Shown: piece after piece, positions 42,406-51,116 of the stretch
Numbering within the stretch: position 1 is the stretch's first letter
Layout: each line of letters opens with the position of its first letter
Program-made: the position numbers and the translations under genes
The notes under the pieces: generated by a model
What the model saw: the letters and a program-made list of their open reading frames with translations, nothing else
What the model was told of the DNA's origin: nothing
The model's database searches: none
Assembly: GCF_900149695.1 (NCBI RefSeq)
Contig: NZ_LT703004.1
Span: 310,001-374,000, forward strand
DNA from: Anderseniella sp. Alg231-50
GTDB lineage: Bacteria > Pseudomonadota > Alphaproteobacteria > Rhizobiales > Aestuariivirgaceae
Reading direction: 5' to 3'
DNA length: 64,000 nucleotides

Positions 42406-42477
42406 ATTGGCCCTTTCTTCAAGGCCATTATTACGTTGATCTGGCGCAAAGTCGATATATCAGGAGAAGTAAATACA
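42406..42477. promoter_or_regulatory. Divergent promoter region, MocR regulator / FMN-binding operon
   Basis: The 72-bp gap between divergent starts holds a short dyad, TGGCC-N10-GGCCA (42408-42427), next to the regulator ATG, and an AGGAGAAG ribosome site (42462-42469) for the forward gene. An operator role for the dyad is inference; MocR sites are usually direct repeats. Confidence 0.35.
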
Positions 42478-43134
42478 ATGGCCCGGAAAACAGATGCACC
42501 AAGTGAACGCACCCGGCTCAGGCGGACACACGATCGCGGTCACTTTGATGCAGCATCAATCCACGCGGTCCTGGACGCCATGCCGTTGTGCCATGTCGGC
42601 TACCAGCTTGACGGAGCCCCGGTGGTGACACCGACGATGCAATGGCGCGAAGGTGACCATGTCTACTGGCACGGCTCGTCCGCAAGCCGGTTCCTGCGTG
42701 CCGCGAATGCCTGCCAGGCCTGTCTCACGGTTACACTGTGGGACGGCATGGTCATGGCGCGATCCGGCTTTCACCATTCCGCCAATTACCGGTCGTGCAT
42801 GGTGTTTGGCGAGGTGGAAATTGTTGAAGACCGCGGCGACAAGGAAGCCCGGTTGAAGGCCATGTTCGATCTCTGGTTTCCGGGCCGCTGGGACGGACTG
42901 CGGGCCATGAATGACCAGGAACTGAAAGCCACGACCGTGCTGCGCCTGCCGCTCGACGAGACATCCGTCAAAATCCGCACTGGACCGCCTGTTGATGATG
43001 AGGAAGACTATGAACTGCCGATCTGGGCCGGCGTCGTGCCGCTGACGGTTACAACCGGTTTGCCGATCAACGACCCGCGCAACCATGACGGACTGACGGC
43101 GCCGGACCATGCGATAAACTTCAAGGCCGGATAG
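42478..43134 (+). CDS. FMN-binding split-barrel protein, pyridoxamine 5'-phosphate oxidase-like (1)
   Basis: The 218-residue protein belongs to the PNPOx-like FMN-binding split-barrel superfamily, in a subgroup resembling Nim-type nitroimidazole-resistance and flavin reductase-like proteins: DAMPLCHVGYQLDGAPVVTPT, YWHGSSASRFLRA and SGFHHSANYRSCMVFGE. Biochemical function is unknown; pyridoxine-phosphate oxidase, quinone/nitro reductase or haem-binding roles occur in the superfamily. ATG 42478 with AGGAGAAG upstream is clear. A longer upstream frame exists only through the reverse-strand regulator gene. It is the first of three consecutive split-barrel genes under the MocR regulator. Confidence 0.85.
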   Translation: MARKTDAPSERTRLRRTHDRGHFDAASIHAVLDAMPLCHVGYQLDGAPVVTPTMQWREGDHVYWHGSSASRFLRAANACQACLTVTLWDGMVMARSGFHHSANYRSCMVFGEVEIVEDRGDKEARLKAMFDLWFPGRWDGLRAMNDQELKATTVLRLPLDETSVKIRTGPPVDDEEDYELPIWAGVVPLTVTTGLPINDPRNHDGLTAPDHAINFKAG

Positions 43135-43148
43135 GAGCCGACCCGCAA

Positions 43149-43595
43149 ATGCTTACCGACGAAATGCAAACGCTGATCCGCACCCACACTGCCGGATTTG
43201 TAGCAACCGTGCGGGCTGACGGATCCGCCGCGGTTTCACCCAAGGCGACCTTCGTGGTTGTGGATGAGCGCACAATTGCCTGCGGCAATATCCGCTCACC
43301 CGGCACGCTGGCAAACCTGCGGCGCCATCCGGCGTGCGAAATCTGCTTTCTTGATCCGCTGACGCGAAAGGCCGTGCGGGTATGCGGCACCGGCACCGTG
43401 ATAGCCAAGGCGGTCGCGTCGCATGAACTGACCCGAGTGTTCGAGGAGTACTGGGCCGACTTCGTACAGCATATGACCGGCTTCATGGTGTTTGACCTCA
43501 CATCAGCGGAACTGATCCTGTCACCTGCCTATGATCACGGCGCGACAGAGCAGGAACTGGCGAGCGCCAACAAAGCAAAGATGGCTGCCCTTTGA
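43149..43595 (+). CDS. FMN-binding split-barrel protein, pyridoxamine 5'-phosphate oxidase-like (2)
   Basis: The 148-residue single-domain protein is a short PNPOx-family flavin-binding barrel (LIRTHTAGFVATVRADGSAAVSPKATFVVVDE; IACGNIRSPGTLANLRRHP). It has the compact form typical of general stress and F420/FMN split-barrel proteins. It begins 14 bp after the first split-barrel gene and overlaps the next reading frame by about 4 bp, so it is in the same operon. Function is unknown beyond likely flavin binding. Confidence 0.85.
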   Translation: MLTDEMQTLIRTHTAGFVATVRADGSAAVSPKATFVVVDERTIACGNIRSPGTLANLRRHPACEICFLDPLTRKAVRVCGTGTVIAKAVASHELTRVFEEYWADFVQHMTGFMVFDLTSAELILSPAYDHGATEQELASANKAKMAAL

Positions 43596-43621
43596 CAGGC
43601 TGGGCCGTTCAGGAGATCCCC

Positions 43622-44284
43622 ATGGCTGATATTGTCTATGCACGCGACACGTCGCGCGAAACCAGCCAGCCGGTGCTGCTGGAAGCCGCTCGCGCCATTC
43701 AACTCGCAGCTCTGGTTACATCAACATCCGATGGCAGTTTGAAAGTGTCGCACCTGCCATTGCTGGTCAGCGAACTGGCGGATGGCACGATCCGCTTGTG
43801 CGGCCATTTCGCCCGCGCCAACGATCACTGGAAAATTATCGAAAGCGGCGATGCATTGACCGTGGCCATATTCCAGGGGCCGCACACCTACCTGTCTCCA
43901 TCCAACTATGCGAGCAAACAGGAAACCGGCAAGGTGGTGCCGACCTGGGCCTATGTGATTGTGCATGCACACGGTGTCGCCGGCACGGTGCATGATGCCG
44001 ACCGGCTGTTGGCCCACGTCAACGCCCTGACCGACCGTAACGAAGCTGAACAACCTGCCCCGTGGAAAGTATCCGATGCGCCGGACGACTATGTTGCCAA
44101 GATGCTGCGCGGCATTGTCGGTGTCGAGCTCAGCGTCAGCCGGCTTGAAGGCGTGTGGAAGATGAACCAGCACAGATCGGATGCAGACAAGGCAAGCACC
44201 ACTGCCGGGCTTGCTGCTTCCAATAACGATCGCGACCGCCAGCTGGGTCGGGTGATGACCGACACCCTTGCAACATTACGTTAA
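43622..44284 (+). CDS. FMN-binding negative transcriptional regulator-like protein, PaiB type
   Basis: The 220-residue protein matches the PaiB family: FMN split-barrel proteins first described as negative regulators of sporulation in Bacillus, also found in proteobacteria with no confirmed DNA binding. Motifs are QLAALVTSTSDGSLKVSHLPLLV, GAHF-like CGHFARANDHWK and SPSNYASKQETGKVVPTWAYVIVHAHG. ATG 43622 is used because AGGAG lies just upstream; the longer reading (43592) is less likely. It is the third gene of the MocR-controlled operon. Confidence 0.88.
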   Translation: MADIVYARDTSRETSQPVLLEAARAIQLAALVTSTSDGSLKVSHLPLLVSELADGTIRLCGHFARANDHWKIIESGDALTVAIFQGPHTYLSPSNYASKQETGKVVPTWAYVIVHAHGVAGTVHDADRLLAHVNALTDRNEAEQPAPWKVSDAPDDYVAKMLRGIVGVELSVSRLEGVWKMNQHRSDADKASTTAGLAASNNDRDRQLGRVMTDTLATLR

Positions 44285-44310
44285 CGAAACGAATCAAGAA
44301 GATGCATAAA

Positions 44311-44331
44311 ATCACATAATTTCAATGTGAT
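44311..44331 (+). terminator. Possible weak terminator hairpin after paiB-like gene
   Basis: A 7-bp A/T-rich stem (ATCACAT / ATGTGAT) with a 7-base loop lies 27 bp after the stop, in the 83-bp gap between convergent genes. The following sequence (ACAAGTGTTTC) is only moderately U-rich, so termination is uncertain. Confidence 0.35.
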
Positions 44332-44367
44332 ACAAGTGTTTCTCGACTACATCCCACTCGAGTTTTC

Positions 44368-44778
44368 CTACCGGCTCTTCCTGATAAGTTCCACCATGAA
44401 GGCTGTCGACCAGCCGAACATCAAGAACCCGTTGGCGCCGATCAAGGCGGACAGCAAGCGCCATTCGGTCGGCAGTGTTATGTCTCCGAAACCCAGCGTC
44501 GTGAAACACACGAGCGCGAAATAGACCGCCGGCTCAAGCGCTGTCACAGCACCTGTGGCGAGCAGCACGAAGGCCCACAACCATACTTCAATGGTCATGG
44601 TGAACAGCACCACCAGCATGGCCACGGTGATAAAGGCAGTGCCTGAGAAGCGGCGAAACTTGGTGCGCGTCCAGGTCAGAAACGGTTCATGCTTGCGGGT
44701 CAGCAGCGCAAACATTTCAGCCTGAATGGCAACTGTTGCAATAATGACAATGGACCCGATGATAAGCTGTTTGAGCAT
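44368..44778 (-). CDS. Small potassium-channel-like protein
   Basis: The 136-residue protein has an N-terminal helix, two further helices and the pore selectivity filter TLGFGDITLP flanked by the pore helix (VYFALVCFTTLGFGD). This is the two-helix Ion_trans_2 design. The sequence is short, so it is a minimal channel subunit that probably assembles as a tetramer; no regulatory domain is present. It lies 18 bp downstream of the M20 peptidase gene on the reverse strand. Confidence 0.82.
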   Translation of the reverse strand: MLKQLIIGSIVIIATVAIQAEMFALLTRKHEPFLTWTRTKFRRFSGTAFITVAMLVVLFTMTIEVWLWAFVLLATGAVTALEPAVYFALVCFTTLGFGDITLPTEWRLLSALIGANGFLMFGWSTAFMVELIRKSR

Positions 44779-44796
44779 GCCCGGTGTTCAGCCCTT

Positions 44797-46185
44797 CTAA
44801 CCCGCCAGTTCACCGATCACCCTCACCCAGCTTCTGATGCCTTTGTGGAAGCTCTGGAGATTGTACTTCTCATTGGGCGAATGCAACGCGTCGTCCGGCA
44901 ACCCGAAGCCGACCAGCAGACTCTGCATGCCAAGGATGTCCTCGAACGAACGCACCACGGGGATCGAGCCGCCGCAGCCCATCAACACGGCAGGCTTGCC
45001 CCATTCATCCTCAAGCGCCTTGGCTGCCTTTTTCAGATGCGGATTGTCTTCGGCAATCTCGATGGCCGGAGAACCGTCCGCATCGCCGCCATAACGAACC
45101 GAGCAGCCGTCCGGGAGCCGGTCTTCGACGAACTTTCGGAACACCTTCAGAACGTGCTTCGGATCCTGCTGGCTTACGAGCCGCATCGACACCTTGGCCG
45201 TGGCTTCGGACGGAATGACGGTCTTGGTGCCGGTGGATGTGTAGCCGCCGAATATACCATTTACCTCAAGTGTCGGCCGCGACCAGATCATCTCGAGCAC
45301 ACTGCGCCCCTTCTCGCCTGCGGGGCCTTTCAGACCGATGTCGCCAAGGAACTCATCCTCATCAAAATTGAGCCCCTGCCACTGGGCAGCTGTTTCCGGC
45401 GGCAATTCCGGCACACCGTCATAAAAGCCGGGGATGGTGATGCGACCATCATCATCGCGCATGTCGGACAGAATCCTGGTCAGCACATGAATGGCATTGA
45501 AGGCGGCACCGCCATAAAAACCAGAGTGGAGGTCAATGCGCGGGCCAATAATGGTGATCTCGTCATGGGCAAGACCCCGCAGCCGGGTCGAGATGGCCGG
45601 GGTATCTGGATCCCACATATTGGTGTCGCAGACCAGCGCCACTTCGCGGGTCAGTTCAGCTGCATTTTCGGTGAGAAACGGATCGAGACTCGGGCTGCCG
45701 CTTTCCTCCTCACCCTCGCACAACACCGTCACCGAGAAAGGTAATCCACCTGTTGTCTTGATCCACGCGCGACTGGCCTCTATGAAGGTCATCAGTTGGC
45801 CCTTGTCGTCATTTGCGCCGCGGGCATATATGCGCTCTATTCCATCATCACCCGTCACGCGCTCCGGCTCGAATGGCGGGGTTTTCCATTTGTCGAGCGG
45901 TTCGGCAGGCTGGACATCATAGTGACCATAGAACAAGACATGCGGGCTTCCCGCAGGACCATCGTAGTGGCCGACCACCATCGGGTGGCCGGGCGTGTCG
46001 CGAAGGCTTGCGTCAAACCCCATGCCGGCCAGTTCGTCAGTGACCCATTGTCCCGCCATGCGGCATTCGTCGATGTATTGCGGATCGGTCGAAATGGATG
46101 GGATGCGCAACAGATCAAACCACCTGTCGAGACTGGCGTCGAGCTGGTCGTCAACATGGTCAAGAATTGCATCGAGTTTTGTCAT
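44797..46185 (-). CDS. M20-family metallopeptidase (dipeptidase)
   Basis: The 462-residue zinc enzyme has the M20 metal motifs GHYDVQP, ANDDKGQL (Asp), CEGEEESGS (Glu pair) and the dimerisation or lid domain. It is of the ArgE/DapE/carnosinase-like type and should hydrolyse dipeptides or N-acyl amino acids in the cytoplasm. It starts with MTKLDAILDHVDDQLDAS and is full length. It is followed by the potassium channel gene and is divergent from the SLC13 transporter gene (86 bp between starts), so a peptide or dicarboxylate uptake-plus-hydrolysis link is possible but unproven. Confidence 0.9.
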   Translation of the reverse strand: MTKLDAILDHVDDQLDASLDRWFDLLRIPSISTDPQYIDECRMAGQWVTDELAGMGFDASLRDTPGHPMVVGHYDGPAGSPHVLFYGHYDVQPAEPLDKWKTPPFEPERVTGDDGIERIYARGANDDKGQLMTFIEASRAWIKTTGGLPFSVTVLCEGEEESGSPSLDPFLTENAAELTREVALVCDTNMWDPDTPAISTRLRGLAHDEITIIGPRIDLHSGFYGGAAFNAIHVLTRILSDMRDDDGRITIPGFYDGVPELPPETAAQWQGLNFDEDEFLGDIGLKGPAGEKGRSVLEMIWSRPTLEVNGIFGGYTSTGTKTVIPSEATAKVSMRLVSQQDPKHVLKVFRKFVEDRLPDGCSVRYGGDADGSPAIEIAEDNPHLKKAAKALEDEWGKPAVLMGCGGSIPVVRSFEDILGMQSLLVGFGLPDDALHSPNEKYNLQSFHKGIRSWVRVIGELAG

Positions 46186-46271
46186 CAGGCGGTTTTCCGT
46201 TCATGGCGAGTAACTGTATTTAGCGGCTCCGACCCTGTCACAGGCACGCAGAGCATCGCAAGGGGGATTGC

Positions 46272-47813
46272 ATGAGCGATACCGATTTTCAGCTGGCCCG
46301 CGACAGCCTCCAGGCTGACTATGGCGAACACCGCCTGCACCGGCTGCAACGGCACGGGTATCAGCGCTGGGTCCACTTGCGCAGCCAGGTCAATCTTTAT
46401 TACTTCTGGGAAAAGCGCTGGTTCTTCATCGCCATCATGCTGGCTTTTGCATTCCTTCAGACAGGGCCATATGAAGGACTGACCCGCGAAGGCCAGATCG
46501 TGCTGACCATGTCGCTGTTTGCCACCATCCTGTTCATCACCGAGCCGGTGCCGCTGCCAACGGTGGCGTTGATGATCGTTGTCGGGCAAGTGATCCTGCT
46601 GGGAATCGAATCCACAACCGTGGCCAAGAGTCTGATGACGGATTCCGTCCTGTTCATCATGGGCGCCCTGATGCTTGCGGTTGCCGTGGTCAAGCAGAAG
46701 CTCGACAGACGGATTGCCTGGGCGATCGTGCGGGTTACCGGCACAAGTACCTTCCGTATCAGTTTCGGCATTACGCTTACCTGCGGTGTACTCGCCTCGT
46801 TCATCGGTGAGCACACGGTTGCCGCAATGATGCTGCCGGTCGGCATCACGCTGATATCCCTCACATCCAACGAGCCGAAGAAAGTGAAGAACCTGGCCGC
46901 GGTCCTGCTGCTGTCGATCTCATACGGCTGTGCAATCGCCGGTATCGGTACACCGTCAGGTGGTGCGCGTAACGCCATCATGATCGGATACTGGAAAGAC
47001 TTTTTCTTCGATCCGACCAACCCCGAGACCCGTCGCTTCCTCGTCGATTACGTGACCTGGATGATGTATGCCTACCCGATCTTCCTGATCCAGCTGCCGG
47101 TTGTCACGACAATACTGTTCTGGACCTTCAAGCCGGAATACCCAGATCTGTCGCGCGCGGTGTCGAGGCTGCGCACACAGGTGATCATGGACGGCCCGAT
47201 CAGACCGGCCCAGTGGATGGCCATTCTGGTGTTCTTCCTTACCGTGGTTGGCTGGATTGCATTTTCCGAACAACTGGGCCTCGGGATTGTCGCCATCGCC
47301 GGTGCGATTGCGTTCCTGGTGGCTGGCCTGGTGCGCTGGGAGGACGTAAATTCCGGCGTCAACTGGGGTGTCGTGCTGCTGTATGCCGCTGCGATTTCCC
47401 TTGGTGTTCAGATGAAAGACACCGGCGCAGCAGAATGGGTCGCCCGGAACTTCGTGGAGCTCCTGCGTCCGATCGGCATGGCCACCGGTTACGGGTTGGA
47501 GATGGCCATCGCGATATTGACGACCTTCGTCACCAATACGATGACGGCAGGTGCCGCGGTTGCGGTTCTCGGACCGATTGTGCTGAAAACGGCAACCGCC
47601 GGTGGCGCCGACCCGCTGGCCGTTGGCTTCGTGACTGCAATCTCATCGGCGTTTGCCTATATCACCGCTGCGGCACACCCGGCCTTTACGATCATCTATG
47701 CTTCAGGCTATCTCACAGGCAAGGACTTCCTGAAATCCGGCTGGCGCATGACAATCGCGTCACTGCTTCTGCTCATGCTGTCCGCCTATTTCTACTGGCC
47801 GCTGCTGCGATAG
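46272..47813 (+). CDS. SLC13/DASS-family divalent anion:Na+ symporter
   Basis: The 513-residue inner-membrane protein has about 12 helices and the DASS family motifs: PLPTVALMIVVGQ-like Na+/substrate helix-hairpin region, IAGIGTPSGGARNAI (first SNT-like site) and ILTTFVTNTMTAGAAVAVLGPIVL (second). Members import succinate, malate, citrate or sulfate with sodium. A preference is not readable. A 70-residue soluble N-terminus precedes the first helix (LYYFWEKRWFFIAIM). It is followed 10 bp later by a tandem universal stress protein, a common pairing for regulated anion transporters. Confidence 0.9.
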   Translation: MSDTDFQLARDSLQADYGEHRLHRLQRHGYQRWVHLRSQVNLYYFWEKRWFFIAIMLAFAFLQTGPYEGLTREGQIVLTMSLFATILFITEPVPLPTVALMIVVGQVILLGIESTTVAKSLMTDSVLFIMGALMLAVAVVKQKLDRRIAWAIVRVTGTSTFRISFGITLTCGVLASFIGEHTVAAMMLPVGITLISLTSNEPKKVKNLAAVLLLSISYGCAIAGIGTPSGGARNAIMIGYWKDFFFDPTNPETRRFLVDYVTWMMYAYPIFLIQLPVVTTILFWTFKPEYPDLSRAVSRLRTQVIMDGPIRPAQWMAILVFFLTVVGWIAFSEQLGLGIVAIAGAIAFLVAGLVRWEDVNSGVNWGVVLLYAAAISLGVQMKDTGAAEWVARNFVELLRPIGMATGYGLEMAIAILTTFVTNTMTAGAAVAVLGPIVLKTATAGGADPLAVGFVTAISSAFAYITAAAHPAFTIIYASGYLTGKDFLKSGWRMTIASLLLLMLSAYFYWPLLR

Positions 47814-47823
47814 GATCCAGACG

Positions 47824-48834
47824 ATGTCACTGTTCAAGAAAACTGTGCTGAGTGAACGTACCGAACGCGCGGTACAAAAGACACTCGCAAACGTCTATGC
47901 GCAGCGGCGCAAGCGCTTCCGGGTACTTGCCTGCATCGACGAGACCGATGAATCGTTCTGCACCGTCCGAATGGCGGCAAGGCTGGCCAAGACGGATGAT
48001 TGCGACATCATCGTGCTGTATGTCCGCTCCATCGACCAGGGCTTGTGGTCGGGCGGCCTGCAGGTTCGTGTTGCACGCCAGAACATGCTTGAAGCAGGCC
48101 TGGAACTGCCGGGCATCAACCGGTTGCGCATGGCGCTGGACGTTTTGCGCGAAGAAGGCATCGCGGCAGAGGACTGGACCCGCAGCACCGGCCACCAGGA
48201 CGCCTGGGGAGACCCGCTGGGGGACAACAAGGTCGAGTTCATTTCCGACGAAGGCCGGTCGGTGGTGCTGAAGCTGAAAACCGCGCCGGACCCGGCAGCC
48301 GGCATTCTGGACCAGTATGAGCTTGGCCCGTACAACCTGATGATCATGGGCGAGCCGTCACGCTGGCGTGGCGAAATCCACTCGCTGTTTGATGCAGGGA
48401 TCGTGCAACAGGTCACGGTGCATGCACCGTCATCGGTTCTCATTGTCCGCGAACCGCTGGACAAATCCGGCTTTTTCATCTGCACGGACGGGACGTCGCG
48501 TTCCATGCAGGCCGTGCGCCGTGCCGCGGTACTGGCGCATTCGGCTGGCGAACCCATCACACTGTTTTCCGCCAGTGCCCAGGAAGCAGGCCTACCTGCT
48601 GCAGAAGAGAACGTGAAGAATGCCCGCGCCCTGCTCAAGGCGATGGGGATCAAGGTCAAGGACGTCATAACTGCGGTTGGCCCGGCAGCACAGAAAATCG
48701 CCGAACTTGGTTCTGACCACAGCATCATCGTGGTGACTGACGAAGGCCGGTCGCGTCTGCAGCGCGCCATCAGGGGTTCAACCGCCGTTGACGTCGTGCG
48801 CACCGCGCAAACCTCGGTGCTGGACGTGCGTTGA
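47824..48834 (+). CDS. Tandem universal stress protein-like protein
   Basis: The 336-residue cytoplasmic protein contains two UspA-like modules: residues about 30-210 (RFRVLACIDETDES; YNLMIMGEPSRWRGEI) and about 215-336 (SGFFICTDGTSRSMQAV; HSIIVVTDEGRSRL). Both end with SVLIVR / SVLDVR strands typical of UspA. Usp proteins bind ATP and respond to stress; paired with a transporter they are often regulatory. The gene is in the same operon as the SLC13 symporter. Confidence 0.85.
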   Translation: MSLFKKTVLSERTERAVQKTLANVYAQRRKRFRVLACIDETDESFCTVRMAARLAKTDDCDIIVLYVRSIDQGLWSGGLQVRVARQNMLEAGLELPGINRLRMALDVLREEGIAAEDWTRSTGHQDAWGDPLGDNKVEFISDEGRSVVLKLKTAPDPAAGILDQYELGPYNLMIMGEPSRWRGEIHSLFDAGIVQQVTVHAPSSVLIVREPLDKSGFFICTDGTSRSMQAVRRAAVLAHSAGEPITLFSASAQEAGLPAAEENVKNARALLKAMGIKVKDVITAVGPAAQKIAELGSDHSIIVVTDEGRSRLQRAIRGSTAVDVVRTAQTSVLDVR

Positions 48835-48909
48835 AGCAGCATGGATTCGAAGCGAACTGATTTGGTCTGAGAGGCTTCTGTTCGCCGAGCAATACCTCGT
48901 CTGAAATGA

Positions 48910-48937
48910 AAAGGGCTGCACCAGCGTGCAGCCCTTT
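48910..48937. terminator. Bidirectional terminator between convergent genes
   Basis: An 11-bp perfect stem (AAAGGGCTGCA / TGCAGCCCTTT) with a 6-base loop lies between the Usp gene (+) and the acidic membrane protein gene (-). On the minus strand it is followed by TTCATTTC; the stem's own A/T ends serve as U-tracts for both directions. Confidence 0.85.
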
Positions 48938-48967
48938 CCATCACTTGCATGATTTCGCCGGAAAACT

Positions 48968-50137
48968 TCAGGCAGTCGCCCGCATGGCATCGAGGTATTC
49001 CTCGACATGCTCGACGTTCTCGAACCGCATCCAGCCCTCATCGGTTTCAGCTTCAACCGTTCCATCCGACAACAGGCGCGCCGGACGTTCGCGAATAACA
49101 CGCTCCTCGACCACGAACAGTTCATCTTCCTGCGGCAAGGCTTCGGGAGCGCTTTCGGCATCCGCTGGCGCCGTATCAGCCGCCGGTGCCGCTTCAGCTG
49201 CCGGTTGCGTTTCGACCTCCACCTCATCGGAACCTGCGGCAACACCTGCAGCAGCGTCTTCGTCCACGGGCACCGCCAGCGGCGCGTCATCCGCAGGGGT
49301 TGCACTTGTTGTGGCCGTGTCTGCCGTGGTTGCGTCCGCGTCACCGTCCTCGGCCTTGACGGGTGGAGCTCCGGCGAAGATGCTGGTGCTGCCTGCGTCG
49401 GCGTCCATGCTGGTTTCAGGCGTTTCCGGCTTTGTCTCTGCTTCAGCTTCGGCTTCTGCTGCTACCACAGCGTCCGGTTTCACATCGGGTGTCGATGCGA
49501 ATGCCGGTCGCGGCGCGGCTTCAGGTGCCGCGCTGGTATCGGCAGGTTTGGAAAAAAAGGACGACAGATCGTCGCGAGCCTTGCCGACGGTGTCAGAGGT
49601 CACCTCTTCAACCTTGTCGGCTGCATCACCGGCGACTTCTTCTACCTCTTCGACCACCTCGTCAGCGACCCCGGCGGCTTTGCCGGTCACAGAGCTGAAA
49701 ATGGAACCGGCAGACTCCGCAACCGGTTTCACCTCCGTCTTGATGTCATCCAATATATCATCCGCGACGTCGGCTGATGCGTCTGCCGTATTTTCCGCGG
49801 TGTCTCTCAATGCGCTTGCACCTGCGACGACACCGGCGGTTGCACCCGCGGCGGCGGCAGATGCCGGTGCCATGAAGTCAGGCAGGTCAGATTCTGCCGC
49901 CGGGGCCGGCGCATAATCTTCAGCCGCTGCTTCGTCCGGCTGGCGCCGGGTCATCGCTGACAGGTTACCGGCGACAACAGCAAGACCAAGCAGTACGCAA
50001 CCTCCGGTAAACAGGGTTGCCGCCACATCCAGGTTCAAACCGACCGTCACGGTTCCCGGCGAAAAAATGTTTATCAGTCCAACCGCCCAGCCCGCGGCGA
50101 TCAGCACAATAGCCAAAAATATCAATAGTGTTTTCAT
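48968..50137 (-). CDS. Acidic, Ala-rich membrane-anchored protein
   Basis: The 389-residue protein starts with two hydrophobic helices (MKTLLIFLAIVLIAAGWAVG; LDVAATLFTGGCVLLGLAVVAG). A long intrinsically disordered region dominated by Ala, Asp, Glu, Pro and Thr follows, with short amphipathic repeats of the VADEVVEEVEEVAGDAADKVEEV kind near 155-185. The C-terminus (LLSDGTVEAETDEGWMRFENVEHVEEYLDAM) is folded-looking and conserved-like. I do not recognise a family. It may tether something to the inner membrane. The gene stands alone with a terminator after it. Its composition is unlike the neighbours, but its GC content is not. Confidence 0.7.
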   Translation of the reverse strand: MKTLLIFLAIVLIAAGWAVGLINIFSPGTVTVGLNLDVAATLFTGGCVLLGLAVVAGNLSAMTRRQPDEAAAEDYAPAPAAESDLPDFMAPASAAAAGATAGVVAGASALRDTAENTADASADVADDILDDIKTEVKPVAESAGSIFSSVTGKAAGVADEVVEEVEEVAGDAADKVEEVTSDTVGKARDDLSSFFSKPADTSAAPEAAPRPAFASTPDVKPDAVVAAEAEAEAETKPETPETSMDADAGSTSIFAGAPPVKAEDGDADATTADTATTSATPADDAPLAVPVDEDAAAGVAAGSDEVEVETQPAAEAAPAADTAPADAESAPEALPQEDELFVVEERVIRERPARLLSDGTVEAETDEGWMRFENVEHVEEYLDAMRATA

Positions 50138-50426
50138 GCCTCTATACCCCTCAGTACCAACAGTGCCAACGCATGTCAGAAACCTTAGTACGCGCCGTCT
50201 GCAATATTACGCTAGCCCATATTACTACTGCAAGCGAGACACAACAGGCAAACACGCCCTGTTTTCCCAGTGACATTGACCAAGCTACAGTACCAACTCA
50301 AGCCCACACAAGATCGGTATGGATTTTGATCGTATCAATCAAAAGCCGAAAAACTGATCGTATCCATGGTGCCAGAGCAACTTTACCGGCTCAACTGAAC
50401 CCCGTCGCCCCAGTGTTGAATGGCCG
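50138..50426. other. Intergenic region without a recognised gene
   Basis: About 290 bp, more A/T-rich than its neighbours, upstream of the acidic membrane protein gene and downstream of the DUF3306 gene. TGATCGTATC occurs twice, about 30 bp apart, near 50323-50366. I see no convincing small gene or RNA. Confidence 0.4.
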
Positions 50427-51116
50427 TCACGACTTCAGTTTAACGTCGTTTTGCGGCACTGCAATGGCCGTTTCGTCAACCTGCTGTTCCTGAAGGTCTT
50501 TAACTGCCGTATCAGCGTCGTCTGGCTGGACGCCATCTGCCTGCCCGTCATCATCCGGCAATGCCGCTTCCTCGCCTTCAAACTCGGGCAGATCATCTTC
50601 GCCTGCACCATGTTCATCATCGTCCAACACCTCGGCGAGCTTCTCGGCAACGTCCTCCAATGCCTTGTACCCGCTGCCCGGCACATAGCTGGACACCACC
50701 TTGCCTGCCTGCATGGCCGCATCTGTGTAGTCCAGGTCGTAATCGTTCAGCCCGTCCAGCACGGCAAGGGCCGGGTTGGTCGTCCACAGTTTGCGCAGGG
50801 CGCGCTGGCGCAACGGACCCGGCACCCAGGACTTCATGAATATGGTGAAGTCATTGTCATAGGTGAGCGTATCGATATCAACGGCTTCCAGTTCCTCGAT
50901 CCAGCGCTGGCGCGTTTCGTCGTCGGGCGGCACGTCGCGGGCATCTTCATCGACGACGGCAGGCTGGCCATTGTCCGCATTCGCCGGCATGCCCCCTTCA
51001 CCGGGCTGCGGTGCAAGCGCGGTCTTGCGCTCTTCGGTCTCGCGGGCCTCAGTTTCGCGGACATCTGCCTTGCGTTTCGCCCAGCGCGACAGGAAACCGT
51101 CTTCTCGCGAGCTCAA
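50427..51116 (-). CDS. DUF3306-domain protein
   Basis: The 229-residue protein has the DUF3306 core: GFLSRWAKRKADV near the N-terminus, LTYDNDFTIFMKSWVPGPLRQRALRKLW and the family ending LDGLNDYDLDYTDAA, followed by an acidic tail. DUF3306 genes occur with formate dehydrogenase accessory clusters. TTG 51116 is taken as the start because its TTGA overlaps the stop of the DUF3305 gene and AAGGAGAA lies 6 bases upstream. A longer reading to 51275 only runs antisense to nothing and overlaps the DUF3305 gene by 160 bp. Its biochemical role is unknown. Confidence 0.85.
   Translation of the reverse strand: MSSREDGFLSRWAKRKADVRETEARETEERKTALAPQPGEGGMPANADNGQPAVVDEDARDVPPDDETRQRWIEELEAVDIDTLTYDNDFTIFMKSWVPGPLRQRALRKLWTTNPALAVLDGLNDYDLDYTDAAMQAGKVVSSYVPGSGYKALEDVAEKLAEVLDDDEHGAGEDDLPEFEGEEAALPDDDGQADGVQPDDADTAVKDLQEQQVDETAIAVPQNDVKLKS

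Noticed and set aside
44689-45744. 351-residue forward reading frame
   Set aside because: Antisense to the M20 peptidase gene and the potassium channel gene, both with strong motifs.
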